Source: Bombella dulcis
Lineage (GTDB): Bacteria; Pseudomonadota; Alphaproteobacteria; Acetobacterales; Acetobacteraceae
NCBI RefSeq assembly: GCF_026385505.1
Contig: NZ_JANIDV010000001.1
Span: 1 to 64,000, forward strand
Direction: 5' to 3'
Length of the DNA stretch: 64,000 nucleotides
Shown: positions 32,015 to 40,536 of the stretch, one piece after another
How the letters are laid out: every line of letters starts with the position of its first letter
Position numbering within the stretch: position 1 is the stretch's first letter
The notes under the pieces: generated by a model
Told to the model about the DNA's origin: nothing
Seen by the model: the letters and a program-made list of their open reading frames with translations, nothing else
Databases searched by the model: none
Made by a program: the position numbers and the translations under genes

Positions 32015-33472
32015 ATGGGATCGTTCAGCGGGGCCGCCAGAGGGCAGGGTGGCACTTCTTCCCCATCCCCACAGGGCAGAAGCCCGGGGCTGAAGAAGGT
32101 CATGGGGCCGTGGAAGCTGACGGCACTCGGGGTCGGGGTGACGGTCGGGGCCGGTCTGTTTTCCCTGACAGGCGTTGCAGCTGGGCAGCATGCCGGGCCA
32201 GCCGTGCTGCTCTCCTTCATCGTGGCGGCCATTGCGTGCGGATTTGCGGGCCTCTGTTACGCTGAACTGGCGGGGATGATGCCTCTGGCCTCCGGCTCTG
32301 CCTATTCCTACGCGTCCCGCATCATGGGGAGAGGGATGGGCTGGGTCATCGGCTGGGATCTGATACTGGAATATATCGTTGCGGCGGCTGCCGTGGCGTC
32401 CAGCTGGTCGGGCTATGTGGTTTCCCTGCTGCGTGGCTGGGGGATCGTTCTGGACCCCCGTTTCCTTGCGCCCACCATGACACCGGTCACCATGCCGGAC
32501 GGGCGGCATGTGCTGGCGTGGGTCAATGCCCCGGCCATGCTGATCCTTGCGCTGGTTTCGATCATGCTGATGCGGGGGATGAAGGAATCCAGCACCATCA
32601 ACAGCATCATCGTGGGGCTGAAGCTCTCCATTGTTGCGCTGGTCATCATCGTCTGTCTGCCATCGGTGGCGGGAGAGAATTTCCATCCCTTCATTCCGCA
32701 GAATACGGGACATTTCGGTCATTTTGGCTTCAGCGGCATCATGCAGGCCGCCAGCATGACCTTCTTTGCCTATATCGGCTTTGACATTGTTTCCACGGCG
32801 GCACGGGATACGGCCAACCCGCAGCGGGATCTGCCACTGGGCATCATGGGGAGCCTGCTGGTCAGTTCCGTCCTGTATGTGGCGTTTGCGGCTGTGATGG
32901 TCGGTGTGGTGAATTATCACGAGCTGGCCAATGATCCGAACCCGGTCGCCACGCTGATGGATCGTGTCCATATTTCGTTTCTGGCCCCGCTGGTGAAGCT
33001 GGGGATTTCGGTAGGGTATATTTCGGTGCTGTACGGGCTGCTGCTGGGGCAGAGCCGTGTGGCGATTGCCATGTCGGATGACGGGCTGCTGCCCCGTTTC
33101 TTCGCCCGGCTGAACCCACGGACTCATACCCCCTGGGCGACCCATATCCTGATCGGTATGGCCGCCTGTGTTCTGGCAGGTATTCTGCCGATCGGCGTGC
33201 TGGGGGCCATGACCTCCATCGGGACGCTGCTGGCCTTCGTGATCGTCTGCATTGCCGTCATGCTTCTGCGCTTCCGTGCGCCGGAAATGGAACGCTGCTT
33301 CACGGTGCCGGGGGGCGCACTGTTTGTTCCACTGGCGGGGGCACTGTCCTGCGGTGCCGTGATGATCTCCATGGATGGCATTACATGGGCACGGCTGGTG
33401 ATCTGGCTGGTGATCGGTGGTGGTATCTATCTGGTTTATGGACGGCGTCATGACCGTGTAAACGGATCGTGA
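32015..33472 (+). CDS. APC-superfamily amino-acid permease
   Basis: Start taken at 32015 (MGSFSGAARGQGGTSSPSPQ), eight bases after GGGGAG; 32000 is an alternative. About 485 residues and 12 membrane segments. Motifs of cationic amino-acid/YfnA-like permeases are seen: GVGVTVGAGLFSLTGVAAG, CYAELAGMMPLASGSAYSYA and FFAYIGFDIVSTAARDTANP. It imports an amino acid; the exact substrate is not evident. Confidence 0.85.
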   Translation: MGSFSGAARGQGGTSSPSPQGRSPGLKKVMGPWKLTALGVGVTVGAGLFSLTGVAAGQHAGPAVLLSFIVAAIACGFAGLCYAELAGMMPLASGSAYSYASRIMGRGMGWVIGWDLILEYIVAAAAVASSWSGYVVSLLRGWGIVLDPRFLAPTMTPVTMPDGRHVLAWVNAPAMLILALVSIMLMRGMKESSTINSIIVGLKLSIVALVIIVCLPSVAGENFHPFIPQNTGHFGHFGFSGIMQAASMTFFAYIGFDIVSTAARDTANPQRDLPLGIMGSLLVSSVLYVAFAAVMVGVVNYHELANDPNPVATLMDRVHISFLAPLVKLGISVGYISVLYGLLLGQSRVAIAMSDDGLLPRFFARLNPRTHTPWATHILIGMAACVLAGILPIGVLGAMTSIGTLLAFVIVCIAVMLLRFRAPEMERCFTVPGGALFVPLAGALSCGAVMISMDGITWARLVIWLVIGGGIYLVYGRRHDRVNGS

Positions 33473-33575
33473 CATGAAACGGCTGATCCTGGGCTGGGCG
33501 GGTAGTTGACGCATGGGGCCGTGGGGTAGAGGGTACTTTCTCTGGAACTGCTCTACTGAAAAAGGAGAAGGCCCC

Positions 33576-34640
33576 ATGCATCGGAACGAGACTGATACAG
33601 GCAGGACAGAGGTTTCCGACAATGACGGTGTGGATGTGCCATCTGTAGGCAGGCGGGCCTTTTTCTCCGGTGCGGCGGCACTGGGGTCGCTGTCCTTGCT
33701 TTCATCCGCTCAGGCGGCAGGGAATGGTCCTTCTGTCGTACAGACGCAGGGAGCAGGCGGCCTTCTGGACCCCGTGACCCGTTATCCTGCTCCGCCGTTT
33801 CCCCAACAGCCGCAGAATTGGCCGGGTCTTCAGAGCCGGATGACGCCTCGGCCTGATTGTGGAGAGGAACATTATCAGGGGTCTGGCCGTCTTGCGGGGC
33901 GCAAGGCTCTGATTACTGGCGGGGATTCCGGCATCGGGCGGGCTGTTGCCATCGCCTATGCACGGGAAGGGGCCGATGTGGCCATCAGCTATCTGCCGCA
34001 GGAAGAAAGCGATGCTCGTGAGGTCGCGGGCCTGATCCAGAAAGCAGGGCGGAAGGTCGTCCTCCTGCCGGGGGACATCCGCAAAGAAGCCACCTGTCAG
34101 AAGATCGTCCGCAAGGCTGTGGATGAACTGGGAGGGCTGGATATTCTTGTCAATAATGCAGGGCGGCAGCATTACTGTGAGGACATTCTCGACCTGACGA
34201 CCGAAGAATTTGACTGGACGCTGAAGACCAACATTTACGCGCTCTTCTGGCTCGTCAAGGCAGCTGTGCCACACCTGCCGAAGGGCAGTGTGATCATCAA
34301 CACGACATCCCGCAATGCTTATCAGCCCAGCCATATTTTGGTTGATTACGCCATGACGAAAGCAGGCATCGCCAACATGACGCACAGTCTGGCCCGGCAG
34401 CTTCTGCCTCGGGGTATTCGGGTCAATGCTGTGGCACCGGGGCCATTCTGGACACCGTTGCAGGTCTGTGGTGCGCAGCCTCAGTCAGTCGTACAGCATT
34501 TCGGGGAGGAGACACCTTATTATCGGCCGGGTCAGCCGGTGGAGATTGCGCCGGTCTATGTCACTCTGGCCTCGCAGGAGAGCAGCTATGTGACAGGGCA
34601 GGTCTGGGGCATCACAGGTGGTGATGGCGTACCGGGCTAA
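33576..34640 (+). CDS. Tat-signal short-chain dehydrogenase/reductase (YghA-like)
   Basis: Start at 33576 (MHRNETDTGRTEVSDNDGVD), after AAAGGAG. 354 residues. Residues 25-55 look like a twin-arginine signal (VGRRAFFSGAAALGSLSLLS, then AQAAG). The SDR core follows: ALITGGDSGIGRAVAIAYA, NNAG, the active-site Ser in INTTSRNAY and Y-x3-K in DYAMTKAG. The long Pro-rich stretch before the core is typical of the YghA-type subfamily. Export of a nucleotide-dependent enzyme is unusual; the signal could instead be non-functional. Confidence 0.8.
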   Translation: MHRNETDTGRTEVSDNDGVDVPSVGRRAFFSGAAALGSLSLLSSAQAAGNGPSVVQTQGAGGLLDPVTRYPAPPFPQQPQNWPGLQSRMTPRPDCGEEHYQGSGRLAGRKALITGGDSGIGRAVAIAYAREGADVAISYLPQEESDAREVAGLIQKAGRKVVLLPGDIRKEATCQKIVRKAVDELGGLDILVNNAGRQHYCEDILDLTTEEFDWTLKTNIYALFWLVKAAVPHLPKGSVIINTTSRNAYQPSHILVDYAMTKAGIANMTHSLARQLLPRGIRVNAVAPGPFWTPLQVCGAQPQSVVQHFGEETPYYRPGQPVEIAPVYVTLASQESSYVTGQVWGITGGDGVPG

Positions 34641-34647
34641 AGAAGAT

Positions 34648-34670
34648 GATGGGGCCAGTATAGCCCCATC
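34648..34670 (+). terminator. Hairpin after the SDR gene
   Basis: GATGGGGC pairs with GCCCCATC around seven bases, directly after the stop codon. The following bases are only partly T-rich. Confidence 0.5.
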
Positions 34671-34870
34671 GCCGATCTATTTTACAGTCTTGCGGGGCGA
34701 TCTGTCACCACCGTTGCAGACCTGCTGATGTCAAACATGTGCTGCATGTATCCTCCTGTTGCAGAATGGTATTATGACAGATGATGTTTTTCCGAGATCG
34801 TAACATTCTCTGGATTATGCCCCGGACATGAGGTAATAAATCGCCAGAACAGCCTGGAAAAAGGACGGTC

Positions 34871-36400
34871 ATGGCGGTGAGGGTGCAGAAACTGCTTTGT
34901 GCGGCAGCAGTGTCAGCCGGTGTTTTTGCCGTGTCCGAAGCCCGTGCGGATGTGTCCCTGTTTTCCAGCAAGGCTATTACCCTGAATGCCGCTCTCGATA
35001 TCGGGGGTGATGCGTTTTATTTTCCGAATGCCAATTTTGGAACCGGTTCTTATGAGCCGCATAAATCAGGTTACTACACACGCACCAGAAACGTTGCTCT
35101 GGGTGAACTGTATGGCCAGCCCATGCTTTCCGGAACATGGAAGACCCCGTGGGGCTTTTCGGTTTTCGGGCTGGTGTCCGCCATTGGCTCCACGACTTTG
35201 GGGGATGGTGACGCCGAAAGCGTGAGCCAGACCTCCGGTACGCCCCGGCAGGTGAATCTTGAGGACGCCACTCTGGGCGTGAAGATTCCTCTTGCTGAGA
35301 AAAAGCGCCTCATCATTCAGGGCGGACGCCAGAAGTTCCAGATTGATGATGGTTTTCTCATGGGGAAGGGAGCCTACAGCTCCGGCGAGCGTGGCGCATG
35401 GTGGTATGCGCCCCGTTTTGCGTTTTCCGGGCCGGGTGTCCTCAAATATGAGGGGAAGTCCATCCGCTCTGACATCTTCATGCTGGAGAATAACAGCAAC
35501 AACCGCCAGACCTATGGCAATGACAAGCCTGAAACGAAGTTTGTCGGGTTTGATGTGACCCTGTTCCGAAGCAAACCGGGTGGGGATGGCGGCAGTATCT
35601 ATGGGGACAGGGCGGCTTATGTCACGCTGACCTATTTTTATGTCCGTCATGCTGACAAAGGGGCGGCCTACGACTACTCGAACAGGGCGGACAGGCAGGG
35701 CATGAGCGTGACGGCCCTGAGCTGGGGCGGCTCACCTTTTGTCATGAAGAGCCATCCTTTCACGAAGAACATCACGTTCTACGGCAATTTCGTGTCCGAG
35801 CAGAACAGTCATGCAGGCAATGGCTATAAGGGTGTCAGTGCCTATGCCGTGTATGTGGAGCCAGGGTACACGTTCGCCCGTCTGCCGTGGCGGCCTCATG
35901 TTTTCTATCGCTATACCCGTTTCAGCGGAGGGCGGGACCCGCATAGCCGGACGAAACATAATTACGATACGTTCTTCCTCTATGACGGTGCCCGGTATAC
36001 ATATGGCGGTTACTGGCCGGGTGAGATCGTGGGCAACAACATGTCACCTCTTTCCAACATGGAGGTTCATCAGTTCGACATCACCGGCGTCCCCCCCGTC
36101 CATCTCCTGAAGAAGGATGATGAGCTGAAATTAGGCCTGCATTTCTATGATCTTGCCTATCTCTATCCTACGGGGGCAGGGCTGCCCGTCGGGACGAAGC
36201 GTCATATGTCTGACGAGGTCAATGTTTCGGCAGAATATGCACTGGATGCCAATACGTCCGGGGCGATTGCTGCCGGGGTGGCTTTTTCCGGTCCGGCGGG
36301 GCGGGCTTTGGCGAAGGCTGGCGTGCCGGACGGGCAGGACATGCCGCCCGTGCATGGCGCATCCGGGGTGCTGGAACTGTATTTTTACAAACATTTTTGA
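34871..36400 (+). CDS. Outer-membrane beta-barrel protein, copy 1 of a tandem pair
   Basis: 509 residues with a signal peptide ending near SEARADV and a C-terminal Phe (YFYKHF), the mark of BAM-inserted barrels. The body alternates aromatic and polar residues throughout, and motifs such as GRQKFQIDDGFLMGKGAYSS, FYGNFVSEQNSHAGNGYKG and FYRYTRFSGG match the alginate-export/porin-like family. It is probably a substrate-selective outer-membrane channel. The paralogue at 36653 has the same length. Confidence 0.75.
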   Translation: MAVRVQKLLCAAAVSAGVFAVSEARADVSLFSSKAITLNAALDIGGDAFYFPNANFGTGSYEPHKSGYYTRTRNVALGELYGQPMLSGTWKTPWGFSVFGLVSAIGSTTLGDGDAESVSQTSGTPRQVNLEDATLGVKIPLAEKKRLIIQGGRQKFQIDDGFLMGKGAYSSGERGAWWYAPRFAFSGPGVLKYEGKSIRSDIFMLENNSNNRQTYGNDKPETKFVGFDVTLFRSKPGGDGGSIYGDRAAYVTLTYFYVRHADKGAAYDYSNRADRQGMSVTALSWGGSPFVMKSHPFTKNITFYGNFVSEQNSHAGNGYKGVSAYAVYVEPGYTFARLPWRPHVFYRYTRFSGGRDPHSRTKHNYDTFFLYDGARYTYGGYWPGEIVGNNMSPLSNMEVHQFDITGVPPVHLLKKDDELKLGLHFYDLAYLYPTGAGLPVGTKRHMSDEVNVSAEYALDANTSGAIAAGVAFSGPAGRALAKAGVPDGQDMPPVHGASGVLELYFYKHF

Positions 36401-36652
36401 AATTTTTTTCATACTCTCATGCCCGCCGGTTCGGAGGCAGCCGGACAGAAGGGTTCATGCGCCAGAAAGGGTCATAAACCGCCAGTCCGGGCCGGATTTC
36501 GGGTGACAGTTTCCGGGTAATGAGAACAAAGAATAACTTATATGCGGCTGCTAATTCATAGATAAAAATGATGACTGTAAAAGTCAAGATATGGACAGGA
36601 GTGTGTTCTTCTGTAATAAAATGATGAAGAATATCCCCAAAAGGTTTTTCAT

Positions 36653-38182
36653 ATGTCATCAAAACTGCGGAGACTTCTTGTTTCGTTGGCCGCTTTTGGC
36701 CACATCTATGTGGTTTCTGATGCCTATGCTGACCAGACACTTGTGGCGACCAAAAATGTTTCGATTAAGGCATCTCTGGATATTGGGGGAGACGCTTTTT
36801 TTCTGCCGAATACTAACTTCGGGACAGGCTCCTACCGGGAGCGGCGTACGGGGGGCTATGCCCTCATCAAGGACACGACCTATGCGGAGCTGTATGGCAA
36901 GCCCATTCTGGCCGGACAGTGGAAGACCCCGTGGGGATTCAGCGTGTTCGGGCAGGCTTCGGCTGTCGGGTCCACGACGCTGGGTGACGGTGATGCCGAG
37001 AGCATTTCCCAGACGACCCGGACCCCCCGTGCGGTCACGCTGGAAGAGGCCAATCTCGGCATAGACCTGCCCTTCAGCAAGGAACGGAAGCTGATTATCG
37101 AGGGGGGACGGCAGAAGTTCCAGATTGATGATGGCTTCCTCATGGGGAAAGGGGCCTATAGTTCCGGTGATCGTGGAGCCTGGTGGTATGCTCCCCGTTT
37201 TGCCTTTTCAGGGCCGGGTGTCATCAAGTATCAGGGGAAGAAGCTTCGGGCCGATGTCTTCATGCTGGAGAACAACACCAACAACAAGCAGACCCGGAAC
37301 AATGACCGCCCCGAGACGAAGTTTGAGGGCTTCGACATCACATGGTTCCGCAGCAAGCCGGGTGGGGATGGCGGGTCTTCCTATGAGGACCGGGCAGCCT
37401 ATCTGACCCTGGCTTACTTTCACGTACGCAAGGCCAATATCGGTGCCGCCTTTGATTACGCCAATCGTGGGGACCGGCAGGGCATGAACGTGACCCAGCT
37501 GGGCTGGGGCGGTACGTTTGTGCCGATCAAGGCCTTAGGAATTTCGAAGAATTTCACCCTCTATGGCACGTTCGTTTCTGAGCAGAACAGTCATGCTGGA
37601 AATGGGTACAAAGGGGTCAGTGCCTATGCGACCTATATAGAGCCGGGTTACACATTCACCACCCTGCCGTGGAAGCCTCATGTCTTCTACCGCTATACTC
37701 GCTTCAGCGGGGGGAAGAACCCGCAGAGCCGGACAAAGCATAATTACGATACGTACTTTCTGTACGATGGCCGCCGTTATACATATGGTGGGTTCTGGCC
37801 GGGAGAGATTACGGGCATGTATCTCTCTCCACTCTCCAACATGGAGGTGCATCAGGTGGACCTGACGGGCGTGCCTCCTGTCCATCTGCTGCGGAAGGAG
37901 GATGAGCTGAAGCTGGGTCTGCATTTCTACGACCTTTCTTTTCTCTATCCCACAGGCTCCGGGCTGCCGAGTAATGTCGGGAGCCATATGTCGGATGAGC
38001 TTGATTTCTCCGCAGAATATACGTTTGATGGCAACACGTCGGGTGCGATTACCGGCGGTGCCGCCTTTGCCGGGCCTGCGGGAAAGGCGATGGCGAAGGC
38101 CGGTGTTCCGGCCGGTATGGCCGTCCCGCCGGTGCACAGGACGGCAGGAGTGCTGGAGCTGTATTTCTACCGCCACTTCTGA
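36653..38182 (+). CDS. Outer-membrane beta-barrel protein, copy 2 of a tandem pair
   Basis: Also 509 residues and ending YFYRHF, with signal cleavage near DAYADQT. Long blocks are shared with copy 1, such as QKFQIDDGFLMGKGAYSSG and EQNSHAGNGYKGVSAYA, while the N-terminus and some loop segments differ. The 252 bases between the copies differ from the upstream region of copy 1, so the two may respond to different signals. An amino-acid permease follows at 38317. Confidence 0.75.
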   Translation: MSSKLRRLLVSLAAFGHIYVVSDAYADQTLVATKNVSIKASLDIGGDAFFLPNTNFGTGSYRERRTGGYALIKDTTYAELYGKPILAGQWKTPWGFSVFGQASAVGSTTLGDGDAESISQTTRTPRAVTLEEANLGIDLPFSKERKLIIEGGRQKFQIDDGFLMGKGAYSSGDRGAWWYAPRFAFSGPGVIKYQGKKLRADVFMLENNTNNKQTRNNDRPETKFEGFDITWFRSKPGGDGGSSYEDRAAYLTLAYFHVRKANIGAAFDYANRGDRQGMNVTQLGWGGTFVPIKALGISKNFTLYGTFVSEQNSHAGNGYKGVSAYATYIEPGYTFTTLPWKPHVFYRYTRFSGGKNPQSRTKHNYDTYFLYDGRRYTYGGFWPGEITGMYLSPLSNMEVHQVDLTGVPPVHLLRKEDELKLGLHFYDLSFLYPTGSGLPSNVGSHMSDELDFSAEYTFDGNTSGAITGGAAFAGPAGKAMAKAGVPAGMAVPPVHRTAGVLELYFYRHF

Positions 38183-38316
38183 GAGGCTGGAGAGGCTTTT
38201 ATTCTGTTCTGACTTCCATTTTGTCAGTAGATGTTACAAGATGGGAATGACTTAGCAGAACGTTCATGTTTCATGATGGGCGGGCTGCATAGCGAAAAAT
38301 TCATAAGGACCTTTTC

Positions 38317-39735
38317 ATGACGGAACCCACCACTGATCAGGCTCAGTCCCAGGATACGGGACTATCGAGTCGTCATATTGCGATGATCGCCCTTGGTGGC
38401 GTGATCGGCGCTGGACTGTTTGTTGGCAGCAGTGCTGCCATCGCCAAGGCCGGGCCGGGTATTGCGTTCGTTTTCGTGGCCGTTGGATTCCTGATCATGG
38501 GGATCATGCGGATGCTTGGCGAGATTGTTGTCAGTGATCCGGGGCGTGGCTCCTTCGTGGAGTATATCCGCCTTGCCCACGGGGACCGGATCGGCTTCGC
38601 CTCCGGCTGGCTGTACTGGTTCTTCTGGGTGGTCGTGATCGGCTCCGAGGCCATCGCCGGTGCGATGATGCTGCGGGACTGGATCAATCTGCCCGTGTGG
38701 CTGCTGGCCGTCGTGCTCATCATCTGCATGAAGCTCGTCAACTTCTTCGCTCCGAAGATTTTCGGTGAGTGTGAGTTCTGGCTTTCCAGCATCAAGGTCT
38801 TCACCATTGTGGCCTTCATCCTGCTGTCACTGCTGTTTGTCCTGCATGTGTTCGGTCCGGGTGTGCCTGTCCACCATAACCTGTTTGGTCAGCGTGGCCT
38901 GTTGCCGAATGGTGTCGTACCGCTGCTGGCTCTGGTGCCGACCGTGCTTTTCACCATGATGGGCTCCGAGATTTCCACCGTAGCAGCTTCTGAAACGGCT
39001 GACCCGGGTGAGAATGTGTCCCGCGTGACACGGACGCTTGGCCTGCGCATCATGATGTTCTACGTCTCCTCCATCTGCCTGATCACGATGATCGTGCCGT
39101 GGTGGACCCTGTATCCGGGCAAGTCTCCCTTCGTGGCCGTGCTCAAGATCATGGGTGTTCCGGGTGCTGCGCTGATCATGCAGATCGCCATTCTCAGTGC
39201 CGTGCTGTCCTGCCTGAATTCCAGCATGTACATCACGTCCCGTATCCTGACGGAGCTGGCCATTCAGGGTGATGCGCCTGCCTTCCTCGTGCGTACGTCC
39301 CCGGACAAGGCACCCCGCATGGCCATCACGATCAGCTCCGTGGCCGGCCTGCTGGTGGCGTTCTCCTCCATCTTCGCCCCGAGCCAGATTTTCGGCTTCC
39401 TGCTGAACTGTAGTGGTGGTTTGATCCTGCTGACTTATGCCCTGATCTCCACCTCCTATATCGTGCTGCGGCGTCGGAGCAAGCGGGCTGGTACGAGCAA
39501 GCACTTCACCCTGCCGCTCTTCCCCTATGTGAGCCTCATCTGTCTGGGCACGATCATTCTGGTTTTCGTGGCCATGCTGATCAATCCGGGTGAGCGTGAG
39601 ACGGCCTTTGCCTCTCTGGGTACGGCTGTTGTCTGCTATCTGATGGCCTGCAACTTTGCCAGCCGTCTGGCCCCCGTGACCACAACGGAGGAACCGGCAG
39701 CGACAGAAGAACCCGCTGAGAAGGAAGGCGAATGA
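38317..39735 (+). CDS. APC/AAT-family amino-acid permease (GabP/CycA-like)
   Basis: 472 residues with 12 membrane segments. The AAT signature is clear: RHIAMIALGGVIGAGLFVGS near the start, then MRMLGEIVVSDPGRGSFVEY and LNSSMYITSRILTELA. The tail is acidic (EEPAATEEPAEKEGE). It takes up amino acids by proton symport; GABA, lysine or aromatic substrates are possible. It may share a function with the two outer-membrane barrels upstream. Confidence 0.85.
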   Translation: MTEPTTDQAQSQDTGLSSRHIAMIALGGVIGAGLFVGSSAAIAKAGPGIAFVFVAVGFLIMGIMRMLGEIVVSDPGRGSFVEYIRLAHGDRIGFASGWLYWFFWVVVIGSEAIAGAMMLRDWINLPVWLLAVVLIICMKLVNFFAPKIFGECEFWLSSIKVFTIVAFILLSLLFVLHVFGPGVPVHHNLFGQRGLLPNGVVPLLALVPTVLFTMMGSEISTVAASETADPGENVSRVTRTLGLRIMMFYVSSICLITMIVPWWTLYPGKSPFVAVLKIMGVPGAALIMQIAILSAVLSCLNSSMYITSRILTELAIQGDAPAFLVRTSPDKAPRMAITISSVAGLLVAFSSIFAPSQIFGFLLNCSGGLILLTYALISTSYIVLRRRSKRAGTSKHFTLPLFPYVSLICLGTIILVFVAMLINPGERETAFASLGTAVVCYLMACNFASRLAPVTTTEEPAATEEPAEKEGE

Positions 39736-39786
39736 TCTCGACGGGAGGGGGATGAGTGCCCTCTCTGAAAGAGAGTGTTCCGGAAG

Positions 39787-39821
39787 GAGGGGACCTGCCA
39801 GTCAGGTTCCCTCTTTTTTTT
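39787..39821. terminator. Terminator between the permease and the EamA-like gene
   Basis: GAGGGGACCTG pairs with CAGGTTCCCTC (one G-T wobble), followed by eight T on the plus strand. It ends the permease transcript; the EamA gene converges from the right. Confidence 0.85.
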
Positions 39822-39835
39822 ATGGGTGCCCTGTT

Positions 39836-40264
39836 TCAGCCGAGGGAGACCAGAATGGCACCCAGCCCGATGAACATGATGCCCAGCCAGCCTTTGATGG
39901 AAAGCTGCTCCCCCAGTATCGTGACGCCGAGAATGGCGACGAAGACGACGCTCAGCTTGTCCAGTGGAGCCACACGGGCGGCATCTCCCAGTTTCAGGGC
40001 ACGGAAATAGCACAGCCACGAAGCCCCCGTTGCCAGACCGGACAGCAGCAGGAACAGGCAGGCCCGCGGGCTGAAGCCTTCAGTGGCCTGGAACTTGCCC
40101 GTTGCCAGCAGGATCGTGCCCAGCACGCCAAGAATGACCATCGTCCGGATGAAAGTGGCAAGGTCGGAATCAATGGTGCTGACACCAACCTTGGCACAGA
40201 GGGCCGTCAGTGCCGCAAATCCGGCTGAAAGCAACGCCCAGAAAATCCATGAGGTGGAGAGCAT
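39836..40264 (-). CDS. Half-size EamA/DMT-family membrane transporter
   Basis: 142 residues with one EamA domain of about five membrane segments (SWIFWALLSAGFAALTALCA, then VILGVLGTILLATGKFQ and KLSVVFVAILGVTILGEQLS), ending GLGAILVSLG. Full DMT exporters have two such domains. Single-domain proteins of this kind exist and probably act as dimers. Confidence 0.8.
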   Translation of the reverse strand: MLSTSWIFWALLSAGFAALTALCAKVGVSTIDSDLATFIRTMVILGVLGTILLATGKFQATEGFSPRACLFLLLSGLATGASWLCYFRALKLGDAARVAPLDKLSVVFVAILGVTILGEQLSIKGWLGIMFIGLGAILVSLG

Positions 40265-40304
40265 GATAGTGTGGCCTCCTGGGAGGTGGTGGAAAGAGAG
40301 AAGG

Positions 40305-40526
40305 GTGTTTCTGAGTACAGGAATTTATAGTGCTTTTGCAGAAAATGGTCTGGACTATTGCAGTTGCTATGTCATCAGTCTTTCAGAAGAGCTTTCTTGC
40401 ATTTCGTATGTGAAAATGGAAGATGATGATCTCGTCAAAAACAAGAGAGATACTGGACACGTTATCAAAAATGGAGTTGTGAGGGAGGGGGAGTTTTTCC
40501 CTCCATCACAGTTTTATGTTTTTTAA
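40305..40526 (+). CDS. Possible small protein upstream of the HEPN gene
   Basis: A 73-codon frame from a GTG at 40305 ends ten bases before the HEPN gene. Its last 35 residues (from MEDDDLVKNKRDTGHVIKNG) are charged and look protein-like, and the composition matches the HEPN gene, not the host. The start is uncertain, because the purine-rich AGAGAGAAGG lies too close to the GTG and a downstream ATG near 40416 could serve. It might be a partner or antitoxin, a remnant, or chance. Confidence 0.3.
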   Translation: MFLSTGIYSAFAENGLDYCSCYVISLSEELSCISYVKMEDDDLVKNKRDTGHVIKNGVVREGEFFPPSQFYVF

Positions 40527-40536
40527 GGAAAAAGTA

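Noticed and set aside
30704-33622. 972-codon open frame on the minus strand opposite proA and the APC permease
   Set aside because: Same reason: low-complexity His/Arg composition, no motif, and clear genes on the other strand.
40083-40304. Longer version of the small frame upstream of the HEPN gene
   Set aside because: This part lies opposite the EamA gene and reads as its mirror; only the segment after about 40305 has its own character.
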